From Escallonia rubra (Eukaryota; Streptophyta; Magnoliopsida; Escalloniales; Escalloniaceae): 64,000 nt of DNA. The stretch's first letter is position 1. Every line of letters begins with the position of its first letter. A program made the translations under genes and the position numbers. The notes beneath the pieces were generated by a model. The model saw only the letters and a list, made by a program, of their open reading frames with translations, was not told the DNA's origin and ran no database searches. Below, one piece after another: positions 47,159 to 59,566 of this stretch. The stretch covers positions 1 to 64,000 of the forward strand of contig JAVXUO010000619.1 of assembly GCA_033065855.1 (NCBI GenBank), in the 5' to 3' direction.

Positions 47159-47629
47159 CCAAAACCCTCAGGTTCAACGATTTTAAGGGTATTAAAGCTT
47201 ATTTTGTATCCAAATCAGTTTAATTACCCTTATAACACTTCAGTCTTAGGGTTTGTTATATAAAGAGGAATGCATAATCTTTTACCTTGTTAGTAACCCA
47301 CTTCGAAATTGCTTCTAAAAACCTTAAAACCTGACTTCCTGCATTCAAACTTCAAAGAACCCTAACTCTAAGACCTACAACTTCACAGAAGGTGCCGACT
47401 CCATCAAAGATTGTAGTTAGAGTCAAAATAGCATTTTTTTAATTTGTCAGAATCTATGTTTTGGTTTTTGACATAAGATTAATCTTCCTATTGGTTTGAT
47501 CCCTAACCCTGTAGGTGGAATAATCTAGGATTTATCTTTGATTATTTCTTATCAACTCGCATAATCTATCATCTAGGATTTATTTCTTATCTCTAACCAT
47601 GTGGTCAACAATGCATTTAACTCCATGAA

Positions 47630-47745
47630 GGGTTAAATACGCCGTTGACCACTGAACTGTAACTCAAATTTTATTTTGGCCACTTGACTTTGATTTGTGT
47701 CAAAGTGACCATTTGACAAGTCATTTTGTCCAGTTAAGTCATTCC
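47630..47745 (+). mobile_element. Left end of an outer MULE interrupted by a second MULE
   Basis: TTAAATACGCCGTTGACCAC and the following CACTTGACTTTGATTTGTGTC look like MULE terminal DNA in this window's style. The element at 47755-49095 is inserted here, and outer DNA resumes at 49105 (TTGTCAGCCCCCC). I could not find the facing right end of the outer element. Confidence 0.4.
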
Positions 47746-47754
47746 ATTAGCTTT

Positions 47755-49095
47755 GGACTAATCCCAAAACTCTACCCTCAACTTTTCCTACAGTACAACT
47801 TTAGTACCCAACTTTGATGGTGCACCAAAGAACTACATAGGTTTGAAAAATGACCCAAATCAGTATCTCGGCCAACGAGCCAAGGATGCCGTTAAAAAGT
47901 CCAATGAGTAGGACTGTCATTATGAAAAAAGAACAAAAAGTCTGGTCCACGTGACCACATGGACCATCCTTTTTTACTCTCTCTCTCTTACAGAACAAAA
48001 AAAACTCTCTTTCTCTCTAAAAAGTCTCTCTCCAAAAAAGCTCTCCTCTCTTAAAAAATTCTCACTCTCTCTAAAAGAATCTCTCTCTCTCTCTAAAAGA
48101 ATCTATCTCTCTCTCTCTCTCTCTCTCTCTATGTGTGTGTGAAAAAACTTTTCTCTCTAAAAAAAACTCTTTATCTCTCTCTAAAAACTCTTCATTGTGG
48201 ACAAAAACTTTGTCATCCATAACCACGAAGAACTTGTTCCCGTCGCGGCTAGAATTGAACTTGACAATTGACGCTTCATTTCCCAAGCTACAGTAAAAAC
48301 TTCATCTACCCTTGACCAGATTGAGCATGGCCAAGCACGAGTCCCTCCCCACTTAGAAGAGCTTGATCTAACTGAAGTATTTCAGTCCGATACAGCGGTG
48401 ATTTTATACTCTTCAGGAACCACCGAAAAGATAAAATGAGTGGTTTTGACTCACAGGAATATCATAGCTAAGATGGCCGGAGCACATGCGGGGACCCCGG
48501 GGATAACCTCGTCGGTGGTGGTGTTATGAACGGTTTTGTACTTCCACTTGTATGGGTTCATATACTGCATGAGGGCGGTGGCATATGGAGACAGCGTGGT
48601 GAGCATGGGGAGGTTTGATTTGTAGTTGGTGTTGAGGCCAGGCGGTTGAGGGATTAAGAGTCACGCACTTGGCGCTGGCCATGCCGGTGGCGGCGACAAT
48701 GGCGAATGGTGGCAGTGGGGTTTGATATGGGGTCTCTGGATGTGGTGCTTAGTTACGGAGCTCCACTGACCAATGCGGGGGTTGACTTAATTTAAGAGGC
48801 AGAGCTCTGTTGTGGGCTGAACTAAAGAAAAGGAGAGAGAGAGAGAGGGAGAAGAGAGAAAGTAAGGAAGAAGATAGAGAGAAAAAAGGGAGAGCTTCCA
48901 CATGTGTTGTACAATAGCCTTTTTTCACAATGACAATCCTACCCTTGGACTTTTTAACGGCATCCATGGTCCGTTAGCCGAGTTACTAAATTGGGTCATT
49001 TTTTTGAACTTAGGTACTTCTTTCGCGCACCTTTAAAGTTGGGTACTAAAGGTGCACTGGAGGTAAAATTGAAGGTACAGTTTTGGGATTAGCCT
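47755..49095. mobile_element. Pack-MULE with ~175-bp inverted repeats and a 4CL-like fragment
   Basis: Left arm 47755-47930 and right arm 48917-49095 are inverted copies sharing CTAATCCCAAAACT, TTTAGTACCCAACTTT, ATGACCCAA and GGATGCCGTTAAAAAGTCC. The flanking 9-mers ATTAGCTTT (47746-47754) and GTTAGCTTT (49096-49104) differ by one base, fitting an aged Mutator-type duplication. The interior has a long CT-rich tract and a piece of an acyl-CoA synthetase gene, no transposase. Confidence 0.88.
48290..48795 (+). pseudogene. Captured 4-coumarate-CoA-ligase-like fragment
   Basis: 4CL and related acyl-activating enzymes form an acyl-adenylate and then a CoA thioester; plant 4CL-like members act in phenylpropanoid or jasmonate-type metabolism. 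The plus strand reads FQSDTAVILYSSGTTEKIK at 48390-48437, the AMP-binding box I in which the usual G is E. It continues VVLTHRNIIAKMAGA, then FHLYGFIYCMRAVAYGDSVV (48550-48600), MGRFDL, and LDVVLSYGAPLTNAGVDLI (48740-48795). Stops after EKIK and after FDL plus frame changes break it. It covers only the middle of the adenylation domain. It lies inside the Pack-MULE and is not functional. Confidence 0.85.
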
Positions 49096-49104
49096 GTTAG
49101 CTTT

Positions 49105-52100
49105 TGTCAGCCCCCCAATTGTTAAGTGGCTTAATCCAGGGATAGATTTGTCACTCTCTTTTCTCTTTTCTCTTTCTCCCTCTTCTTCTTCTTCTTTCTT
49201 TCTTTTTCCACATCGTTGACTAGTGGCCAGCACCACTGCCATGGGCAGTGCGCCCCAGATTCCCCCTTTATATGCAACACTCCCACCAACCACCACCACA
49301 GTACGACCACCAAGCACAACCACGACACCAACCAAATACCACCACCAACCACCAACCATAGCCATGCTGCCACCACCTACCAACAAGCATAACCACGACA
49401 CCACAAAAAATCACGCGCGCGTGCAAGCATGGACACATACACATGACCACCACTAATTCATACGCACTTCCTCATGAACACCACCCTAGACCTCCCCACC
49501 CCTATTTTTACAGTTCTTCTTCACTTTAAGGTTTGACTATCACTGTTTCTTTGTACCAGCTTAAAATTAAAATTACATTTTCTTGAAAATTAAATGAAGC
49601 AAATTTCATGAAAAAAAATTGGTTTTGAATTTAAACAATTATGTGAAAATTCAGTTCTAATTCTATCCTCCAAGTTAATAAGGTGTGACATCGAAGGAAG
49701 ACTTTCTTTTATTATGTAAGCTCACTCATTCTCTCTTATGGTCGACCACTTATCTAAAGAAAAAAAAAACTCGCTAGGCTCAAAACATTAAAAATGGATA
49801 CTCTAGGCAAAAGTTAGGGCGCAAGATAATAAAAACCCTAAAAATATGTAATTTGTGTACATGTTTTGTTAAAAACAAGCATTACCAATAATCCGAGGCC
49901 AACTTTTTATTAGTAATGCTTGTTTTATCCTAAACGTTTTATCCTAATTTTTTCACTTGCTAGTAATTTGAGCCGAAATGATTTAACCTTTTAGCCTATT
50001 TGTCTGTAAGTCTAAAAAAATTTGAGCCTAAACTATTTTGTCCTTTTTTTTAACCTTAGGATGGGTATGTCTCTCTATGTCTGCCTATGCTTAAGTACTT
50101 CAGTATAAATTAGACTCAGCACGAAAGGTTCTATATCATGGAAACAAAATTCTTGATGGTGGAGAAGGTGATGATTCAAATATTGGTTTTAGTAGAATCT
50201 TGACAAAGAAGAGGAAGAAGAAGTATTGAAAGAAAAAAGAATTGAAAAAAGGAAGTTGACATGATCATCAAGGTATGTTTGAACGCGAAAAATGACTTTG
50301 AGTTTGAAGAAGAGATGCTTAGCCTAGTTTGGAACTACGTCAAGCCTGATTTTCCAAATACAGATATATGTAGGCAACTTAGTTACCATCTAAGCTCGTC
50401 GCCATGGGCAGAGACATGGGGGGGGGGGGGTATTGTATTTGGGTTTTTAGCCTTATTACCTTCACTCTTTAACCTACACCCTAGCCTATGTTGCGTTCAA
50501 TGTACAAAGTCCCCCTTGAGATTATGTTTGTTTAGGGAAATCAAATGCTCTTTTACATTTCAACCCCTGGTTAGAGAAAGAAAAAAGAACGGGGAAAAAA
50601 AAAAGATAACAGTGCATGCAATTTTTTGAGCTTTGCTATATTGTAACATTTTGTGTTTTCTCCCTTATGGCTTGTGTGAGGACTTACCCATTACCAACTA
50701 AAACCAATAAAACAACCCTAAAGAGGGGGTGAATAAGGTCTTTGAAAATTAATGGAGAATTTTAACACAATCATGAATCTCAATTAAACCAAGCGACATT
50801 TCAATGAAGATGCTAACTACATAATCTCAAGCAATTATAGAGCAATAAGTAAAGAGATTGAGTTAGAGATACTTGACAAGGAAATTTAAATGATTTGGTT
50901 TGAACTACCCTCAAGCCTACATCCACCTCTTCAAGGAAGTCCCTTGCAAGAGCACTAGAATCCACTATCAATAATCTTTTCTCAGGTCAAGATCAAAACC
51001 CTTATTACATTTGGTAATATGCCCACACCAAGCACAAGCATTGAATCCAAAAAGCTCACCCAAGATTGACAAACTCAAGCCTTGATCACAATCTTTTTAC
51101 AAAGATCAAATGTATACAAATAAACCCTCTGAAAAGGAAATGAGTACAAATGAAGCTTTAATACAATACAGAGAAGAGATAATTGATGACTTGAAGAATA
51201 CTCACTCTCAATGAAAGAATCGCTCACAAAGTTGCTCTCTTTGAAGAAAGGAAAGTTTAATCTATGAGTCTTGATGTTTCTCTAATGAATGGAGGCTTAG
51301 AATGTGGTTTTTACTATGGTGTATAATGAAGTCCCAAATCATTTATATAGGGTGGATATCGAATATAGCCGTTATTGGAAGATTTGGCATGATTTTGGAT
51401 AAAATTAACCATTGGTTGAACCGTTACTTTTCAACCAACAGTCAATAAATTTGAATGCACTCCCAATGTATTCGACTGCATTACCTTACGGCCCATTTCT
51501 TTACTGCCTGACGAAACCCATTTTCTTACTTTGGGCATAACTTTCTCTAAACAAATCCGATTGATGCGTTGCTTTTTGCGTTTAAAAGCTAATGATATAG
51601 ATCAATTATAATCAATAGTAACTTAGCCTATGCATTTTTTATTGCTCTTTGACATTGGACTTGATGAAGCTTCCATAGCTTATCCACTATAGCTTTAAGC
51701 TTCTTTGGCTTTAATCCATATATCCAGCTTCTCAAATGTGTCTTCATGAGTGTGTATGTATATACCTACTAAGAATCCACTCAAAGCACGCATTAAAACC
51801 TAATCAATGTGTAGTTATCATCAAAATAAGGTATAAGCCTAGGTTATCCAACCATACGGCTAACACCAACTATATGACCTTTCATGTATCCCTTATGCAC
51901 TTCTTTGAGGGAGGTTCTGTGATCCTGAAAAAATCACTTTTTACCTCCTATTTGACACACCACGTCTTGTCTTTATTTGTGATACATTAATGTCTTATGA
52001 CTCTATTTTATGACTTACGACTTCTTAATCGCACACTTGGAAGGCAACTTTGTTTATTCAACTCGGTCAATTTTACATGACCTTTTTCGCATGGCTAATC

Positions 52101-52590
52101 ATGAGCCAAGTTCACAGCAATCTAAAAGCTCAAGCACCTTACACATTTTAACTACCCACCTTTGTGCCCAACATTTTCATAATAGTCTTGCAGAATTAAA
52201 CTTGTTTGCCTAAATTAAAAACCAAAAATCTTTGCAAAGTTTTGTGACATTTATTGATAAAGAATTGAATTGGTTTAAGTTAAAAGCTCCAGCAATCTTC
52301 ACGCCCTTGGATCGAGATAGAACATCAACAATGTGGGTTCAATTACTTTAAGTACTAATTGAATACCAACTTGTGAAATAACTGGTAAGATCTCTTAAAG
52401 TAAATGGTCGATTAATCATAATTTGTGGGCTGTACAAATTAAATATACTCAATTCAAACGTGGCTCTCAGACTTGCAAGTGGTATTCTCTTTGTCATATG
52501 TTTTTCTTTGTCAATGTCTCAAATGTTTTCTTGCCTCTCTAGGGGCTTGCTTACACACACATTTTTTAAGTACTGAAGGATTTGTAATGG
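49105..52590. other. Intergenic DNA, no gene recognised
   Basis: 49225-49490 is CCA/CAC-rich simple sequence. 50150-50640 contains a 122-codon plus-strand frame without a recognised domain and a G13 run near 50418-50430. 50700-52590 begins with AAGAGGGGGTGAATAAGG, a motif often seen in degenerate LTR or other repeat DNA, but no terminal repeats or coding domains were found. Confidence 0.45.
49872..49926. repeat. Inverted repeat (hairpin) around AAAACAAGCATTAC
   Basis: AAAACAAGCATTAC at 49872-49885 pairs perfectly with GTAATGCTTGTTTT at 49913-49926, and pairing extends inward with one mismatch. The loop is about 27 bases or less. Confidence 0.75.
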
Positions 52591-53049
52591 ATTTCACTTG
52601 TGTTATTTGTGTCTAGGGGTCTCCAACATATCAACTCTACATGATTCTGCTTCAACTATTAGAGATTCCTTTATTGTTGGTCATTTATACATGTCCAGTA
52701 AATTTCCATATGCTTTAATGAGATATTTTTATATGCTTCTTTTTCCTTTGAGTTATCTGTTTATCCAAAGGGTTTTTCTGACAATGCCAGAGTCCTATTA
52801 AGGTTTCTCCCCCTTACAACCCTGTCGTTTAACTCTTTCACAGATCTTCATTGGTGATTCTCCTCTCTTGAGTCTCTAAGGTACATTTTTTTTAAGTGAG
52901 TGAGTACATGTTTCTTTGATTTCATATCGTCTTGGGATTGTTTTTCCCTGTTATTGTGCCTATTTATTTAGGAATAGTATGTTAAAATCATATTCTTTAT
53001 ACTTACTTGTATAAGGGCTTCCACTACGAGGCCCTTTTCATTAGATGAA

Positions 53050-53730
53050 AATTTATTTCTTGTCGAAGGCCTTATGCTAAGGGCTTCCATTGTGACTTCC
53101 CTCTAACGCTAGTTATAATATGGTTATTTTTCTGTTTTTATATACATGTGGTCTAGAGGTTTCCTTCGTGATGCCCCACATGATTTGTGGTTGTTGTGAT
53201 TGCGGTCATTTCTAATTTTTTTTTGTTTGTATTAGTCCTCTGAACATTAATTATGATTCCCCTATACTGGGAGCTTTAGTCATCTTGGGATTTCTTCCCT
53301 CTTAGGTGCATGTAATCGATGGAACTTACATATGATGCCTTTTTCATGACGATTATGATAAGGTTATTTTTTTTTCTTGTCATGCATATGGTGCCTGTAC
53401 ATTCTGTCTAACGACATTCTTTGTGATTCTTATTTCATAATAGTTATGTTAGGGTCAACCTGATTTTTCATATGTTACCTATGTATATTTTGTCTTAGGA
53501 CTTTTCTTGTGGTTCCTCATTCATGATGGTTGTACTAGGGTTTTACCTTTCTTTTTATGCATATGGTTTATGTAGATCTTGTTCTGGGGCTCTTTGTGAT
53601 TTTGCTTTCGTGATAGTCATTTTTTTTTGTATGCATACAGCCTACTGCATCGGATCTAGGATTTTCTTTGTGATTTGTCTCTTGTAGTGAGTTGTGTTAG
53701 GGTTTTCCTTTTTTTTTATGTCATGCATGT
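53050..53730 (+). repeat. Degenerate ~110-120-bp tandem repeat
   Basis: About six drifted copies contain, in order, CATGCATATGGT, a GATCTTGTCTAGGA-like block, TTCTTTGTGATT, a CATGATAGTTGTG-like block and TTAGGGTTTTCCTTTTTT. Examples start near 53375, 53480, 53555 and 53630. It leads directly into the Tat/Ogre-like DNA at about 53730. Confidence 0.65.
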
Positions 53731-55329
53731 GTCAAGCGAACTACCTCGGAAAAAATTTTGAAAGGATTTTAGGAGTCGTCATCTTATTTAAGTAAACGAA
53801 GGAAAATAAAAAATCCTGAAAAAATGAGTCTAATATGCCAAAAGGACAACGAGTCTATTAAAAACAAGGAAATGAGTTCGGGGTGTAAGTTATACGGTAG
53901 GAAAGTGTTAGGCATCAGGTATACCCTTTTGTTCTCTACTTCATTTCTATTGATTTTTGGCCTTTTAAAACACATAAAATATAAATATGCAATAAAATAA
54001 ACCTAAGTTTAGTTTTTAGATAATTGGCTTGAACTCGACACCGAGGGTCGAATGGCCTACGTACCCGATCGCACTAACTAGAATCAAAACCGTCGTAGTT
54101 TGACTGTGGTCCTATGGGGGACGACCTACACTTCAGTCTTAGACTTAGACTAAAAAATGACTATTTTTATGATTTTTAATGAAATGTGATCGCAAAAAAT
54201 GGGAGACAATTCTAGAATAATGAATTAGACTAGAAAGCTATTAAAATTTACCTCTCAAATTTGTTTGTCTTGATGACTCGGGAATACTCTCAGAAGGATC
54301 CACAATGTAAGAGACTATATGACATTTAATTGTATATGAGGGACTAATTTCTCTGAAGAGAAGATATACAACTTCAAACATAAATGGTATAAATGCTATA
54401 GGGAGAAAAAGCTGAGATAAAACTGAGACTTTTGAAAGTAAAGGTCAAGAGGCCTATTTATAGAGCTCAGGGACACCAGAACCGATAAGGATGGCTATGC
54501 CTACTATATGTAGATAAGTCAAAATATTTGACAAAAATCGTAAATTGACAAAAGTCAACTAACCGGTCGGTTTGCCGAAAAACAGCCGGTTCGTCAAAAA
54601 CTAGCCGGTTCATCCCATAATTTTATATAATTTTTTTTAATTTTGAGATATTATTTAACCCTAATTTGGTAATTATCTTTGATTTTTCAGATCGGATGTA
54701 CCAGATTCGGCAATTTATCTTCCTAAATCATATAAATCAAGGACTTAATCCCTTGCATCAAGAATAAATCACAGAATAATTTCCTAAATTATCTAGACAA
54801 AATAAAAAAAATCTAGACACTTGGACTAGACTGACATAATTGGATTAGACTGAGCCCAACTACTGACTGGATAACTGGACTTATAGACTGGACTAGACAA
54901 CTGAACTTGTAGACTGAACTAGACAACTGGACTGGATTGGATCAAATTAGATTAATTAAGTTATCTTACTAGGCCTAAACTTAATAATAAAATCTAATTA
55001 ATGAAGCCAATATTTATTATAATTAATACAAATGGGGGGGAGGGGGGGTCTATAGAGCCCCTCGGTGAGGGAGCTTGTGCGCGGGTGAACATCACCAAGA
55101 AAACTACACATTTTTTAGTAAAATACGAAAAAGACCACAAGACTCTGAAGAAACTCGCAGACCGGGACACATATATGAGGTCGGGCCTTTACAGGGTTTC
55201 CTACGTATCCTCCGGGGAAGAGTCAGACCAATGTCGTTCGTCAAAATACATATATTGTTCAAAGCCGGAGTCAACAGTAACGACGATTGGTGTCGAGCAA
55301 TATTACAAGGGAAACTGATATCCAACCTT

Positions 55330-55915
55330 GTCTGGAGCCAAAGCCAACAACGTGTCGAAACGGCTGGTCGCCAGAGTACCTTTAGAAGCTGGAGCGAACA
55401 ATGTGTCCAAACGGTTGATCGTCTAAGGGTACGGAAAGATTATGTCTAAAAGTTGAAGCCAACAAAGCCCTTAAGCGGCTGGTCGCTTGGCCATAAGGAC
55501 ATATATCTGAGAGCCAGAACCAACAACATGTCGAAATGGTTGGTCACTTAGACATAAGAAGAGGATGGTCCTAAGAGCCAGAGCCAACAATGTGTAGAAA
55601 CGGTTGGTCGCTTGGATGTATAAAATGGGGTGAATCTAAGAGCGGAGCCAACAACGTGTCATAACTTTTGGTCATTTGGATATAGATAAAAAAGGTGAGC
55701 TTAAGAGTTTGAGCCAACAACGTGTACAAATGGTTAGTCGCTTAGGCACACTGGACTCATATTTAGAGCCGGAGCCAACAACATATCGAAACGATTGGTC
55801 GCTTAGATATAAGAAAAAGGCAAACCTAAGAGCCAGAACCAACAATATGTCGAAACAGTTGGTCGCTTGGAAATATGGAAATTTCAGAAGTATCACTCCA
55901 AGCCGGATCCTACAA
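55330..55915 (+). repeat. Minisatellite of ~60-65-bp units
   Basis: Eight or nine imperfect copies carry AAGAGCCAGAGCCAACAACG followed by TGTCGAAACGGTTGGTCGCTT and a variable spacer (GGATATAAGA-like). Copies sit near 55340, 55400, 55455, 55510, 55575, 55640, 55700, 55770 and 55830. Confidence 0.85.
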
Positions 55916-56279
55916 TGTCATAAAGGCAGATAGTTGTTAAGTACCGAACATATCAATTTTCTTAATATAAGGAAACTGTTGCTTCTGGCAACAAACACGG
56001 GATTTTGCACTAACCTTACACCATACAAAAATCACTAAACTAAACAACAAATTCAAGTAATCGGATCGGAAAACAATCCAGATATAGGGTAACGGGCATG
56101 CACAGGCAAGCATGTAATCACACAAATATTAGATAAAACTTGCCTTAAGCAAACTGAGCTGGGTATCATGCAAAATGCACAGACAAGCAAAATACATAAA
56201 TTTAGAGAAAAGGACAGTCACGCAAACATGCAAGGCACACAAGCACATTGGTACATAAAAGGCATGATACAAGGATTTT

Positions 56280-56640
56280 TTTTAGGTCGAAGACCGACCG
56301 GTGAGTCAGAGGATAGGAAGAGTCAAAATATTAAGTCGAAAATCGTCCGGAAAGTCAGAGGGTCTGAATTTTGGCCAATCAAAGGGTCGAAAACTGGTCA
56401 GTTAATTAGAAGATTTTACTAAATTAAACCAAAAATCGGCCGGTTTATCCTTTTATATATGGGCATGATATTTAGCATATTTTTACCCACTTCAAACATA
56501 ATTACATCAATCTTTCTCTCAAATTTCTCTCCCAAAAGGACTTCTTCCGACTTCAATCTTATAATCCCCTTCAATCTTTCCCCAATTTCTGAGATACTTA
56601 TGGAATTCATACAAACTAGAAGAGGACATGAGGGTGGGCC
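56280..56640 (+). promoter_or_regulatory. Repeated upstream module with TATA-like box (first copy)
   Basis: A stretch rich in GACCGGT/AGTCAG/GGTCGAAAA words is followed by CCGGTTTATCC, TTTTATATATGGGCATG and a CT-rich leader before the PMD-like gene. A related stretch at 58850-59200 precedes the next gene, and part of it also occurs at 54540-54660. This suggests a duplicated promoter-leader block. Confidence 0.45.
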
Positions 56641-58682
56641 TTAGATCGGCCTTGTCTCGTGATTCCGGCAAAAGACTCCGACAGACGATCACTACATATT
56701 GACTCCGAATCAAGGAGTACATCTTAACAACTGTTTTTTTGCGGATGAGGTATGTTTCTAATGATTTCTCTTCACACACACATTATTTAATGTTTTTTTA
56801 CCACACAAGTCATCCCCATGCAGAGTAGGGCTCACACTTGTTTCCCACGTTATTTTTCATGCGCTTCATGCATAATCCGGACGGATCTTTTTTTCTTTTT
56901 TTTTTCTCTTGGTTTTTTGGAGCCTCTTCCCTCAAACATTCGTTGTAGGGATCCCCATATTTGGTAAGGGAATGGTGGGGAAAAGTACCCAGGTCTGTAG
57001 AGAATATGATAGCTGAACCCGGCTTCGATCTTTTTCTACACGGGTTACATGCTTTCACCCGTAGCAAGAAACGTCTCATAAGTTTGACCGAGCGTTGGCG
57101 GGATTCCACCAACACTTTCCATCTACCTTTAGGGGGGCCATGTTTACCTCGTATGTTTTCGCAAATATCACTCGTATTCACTTTCGAGGGAGGCCTATTC
57201 CTTGGGCCTATGATCTCTACAAGGACCGAGACCTCGTGGTCCAGTTACTTAGTTTTTGAGCCGTCCTACAAATAGGGCGGTTCTATCTTGATTGGTACCC
57301 TTCATTCCCATTATGAGGGTATAATTCTGGAAGTTGCCGATAGGGCGTCCACAGATCAGTACGTCCGAGGGTTCTTGTTGTATGTTTTAGGGGGAGATGT
57401 TATTCAGCAATGGGGATGACTCAGTGCAGCTGTGGTGCTGAGGGCTCTAAAGGACGTTGGAGAGATAGGGGAGTACAACTGGGGTACTCCCACCATAACT
57501 AATCTCTATCACTCTAAGGGCTCAGTGTCCTGGGGGTTGTCCTCGAGCTTCATGGGATAGTGTGATATCTGGGACGTATGTCTCTAGTTTTTAACCCATG
57601 TTGAATTATTCTCACTTACATGATAGACATCATGTTTACATGTTACTTTCGCTCACATGTTTGGGCTTTTAAGGTTTTGAGATCGCGTGCCTCGAGATTG
57701 GGGAAGGGGCACAGTAATGAGACTGAATCGACGATGTTCTGGTAGAACTTCTGGGATGAGCTAGTTAGGGCCACAGTGGGGACCTATCGGGAGAGCTTCA
57801 ATGGGTTGACTCAGTGCCCGGTGAGCTACCCATTTTGGGTTTTAAATTTTTCATTAATGCACATTCTTGACTACTCACAATTGTTCATTTTTTATGTGTC
57901 CTTGTTTAAGTGGGAGACGACAGAGTCTTACCCTGAGGATTTGGCTCTCACCTAGTGCTAGGTGCTACTGGTAGGATCCTCCCAAAAGGAATTTTATCTG
58001 GGATAGCGGGTTTTCTTCCAGCATCACATGGATGTCGAGGCTCATATCTTGGTAGCCCCTCCCCTTGAGATGTACCAAGTAGGGACACTAGACCAGGGGT
58101 TGAGGTAGAGCCTAAGTAGGGGGATTGATGTGTCCTCCTTGAGGTGGCCAAACGATCCTCATACCTACGAGGCGTTCGTGAGAGAGGATTTAGCTCATCC
58201 GTTGACTGTGGAGTGGATGAGGAGGATTTAGCAGGCTAAGGCGGTCTAAGACCGGAAAGGGCAAGGGGAAGAAGAAGGCGAATTCCGTAGATGGTATCTC
58301 ATTCCCTCCTTGGACAGTGCCAATCTTTCTGAGGGGCAAGAGAAAAAGATAGAGCCGACCCTTTTGTCAAAGAAGGATGGCGATGTGTTCGTGCTCAAGG
58401 AGCTCATTTCCCCTAAGGAAAGAGTCTGCACTACTGAAAGAGAAAGCGGCTGGTAGTGGATGTAAGGGAAAAAACCCATCCTTTCCCCTAAGGAAATTGA
58501 GATGTCAGTCATCTAGGGTTGCTGTCGTCTTCCGCAAGACCTATGGGAAGCCTGGATCGACTAAGCCCGTGGGGATAAAGTCAACTCCTGATCATGAGAA
58601 CGAGGAGTATGAGCAAGATGACGAGTCTTCAGGATCCGGTGATGAGGAAGAGCTCAGCCCCGTGAGGACGCGGATGAGTTGA
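56640..58682 (+). pseudogene. Plant-mobile-domain (aminotransferase-like) gene remnant
   Basis: Plus-strand pieces read PGFDLFLHGLHAF, LTERWRDSTNTFHLPLG, RPIPWAYDLYKDRDLV, then LRALKDVGEIGEYNWGTP, in the order of plant mobile domain proteins, which are common in plant transposons and in the MAIN/MAIL host family. Further downstream are basic and acidic tail sequences (EEYEQDDESSGSGDEEEL near 58610-58660). The gene is broken several times and lies in the LTR-like region, so I treat it as a fossil. A host MAIL-like origin cannot be excluded. Confidence 0.65.
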
Positions 58683-58849
58683 TGCCAAAATACTTGATTA
58701 ACTTAGAGTAGGACTTAGAGTCCATTATGGACTTTTCTCATTCAAACTCTACTATAATGCACAATTACTTCTTTTATGGTTTGGCTTCCAAATATATCAA
58801 CTCTACAAAACTTTCAGAAGCACTGACTAGCTGACTGGTTAGTCAGTGG

Positions 58850-59205
58850 TGATTATGAAAATTTTTGAATTCGAGGCTAAAGTTGGTCAGAAACAAAATC
58901 AAACTTTTGGGTAAAACCAGACGGTTGATTAGAAACAAAATCAATTTTTCTAGTAAAATCGGACAGTTGATCAAAGACATTGACTTTCACAAATATTCAT
59001 AACAAAAGACAACCGACTGGTTTGTCGAAAACCATCCAGTTTGTCCAATAAGTTTTTCTGATTTTTTTAAAATTTTTGAGTCCTATCTCTATACATCTTA
59101 GGGCTCTCTGATTATATATTCGGGACTCATCCTTTAGGGGCATTCGACTTTCATTCTCTCAGAAGAACTCCTAATAGCTTCGAAACATAATCTTATGATC
59201 TTCAA
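58850..59205 (+). promoter_or_regulatory. Repeated upstream module with TATA-like box (second copy)
   Basis: GACTGGTTAGTCAGT and GGTTGATTAGAAACAAAATC words repeat here, followed by GATTATATATTCGGGACTC and a CT-rich leader ending just before the ATG at 59212. It parallels the block at 56280-56640. Confidence 0.45.
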
Positions 59206-59211
59206 GCTCCA

Positions 59212-59566
59212 ATGTTAAGTTTTGTTGATTCCTTCAACAAGGTTGAGCTTATTCATCTGGATAGACGTTTCAATCTGAAGCCAGTCATGAGTCTGAGGAA
59301 TGAAGATAATCTCCGGGCTGCATGTAAATTCTGGGATCTCGAAGATCATGTCTTCCGATTCGGCTTGGATGAGCTTTGCCCGACTCATGAAGAATTTTCA
59401 GCTTTGGTGGATATCCCTGCTAATTTACCCATTGTTGTTCTGGTCTTTCAAGATGGCTATAATGATGGGTTTGCTGGAAGTTAACAAAGAGCGAGCTAGG
59501 TCTTTTATCCGAGGTGAGTGTATTCTGCTATCTCTCATGATAGAATATTTTTCTACCAAACCTGAT
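59212..59566 (+). pseudogene. DUF7745-like transposon-associated gene, 5' part
   Basis: From an ATG the frame encodes AACKFWDLEDHVFRFGLDEL then CPTHEEFSALVDIPANLP, typical of the DUF7745 type of plant proteins found with PMD genes and Ty3 elements. It is interrupted by the hAT element at 59567. Sequence resumes at 62768 and continues through about 63870. The gene is broken in several places beside the insertion. Role unknown. Confidence 0.55.

Noticed and set aside
50261-50629. 122-codon plus-strand frame
   Set aside because: Contains a run of 13 G, no known domain and no supporting context.
50700-52590. Possible Ty1-type LTR suggested by GAGGGGGTGAATAAGG
   Set aside because: No paired LTR, primer-binding site, target duplication or coding domain found.
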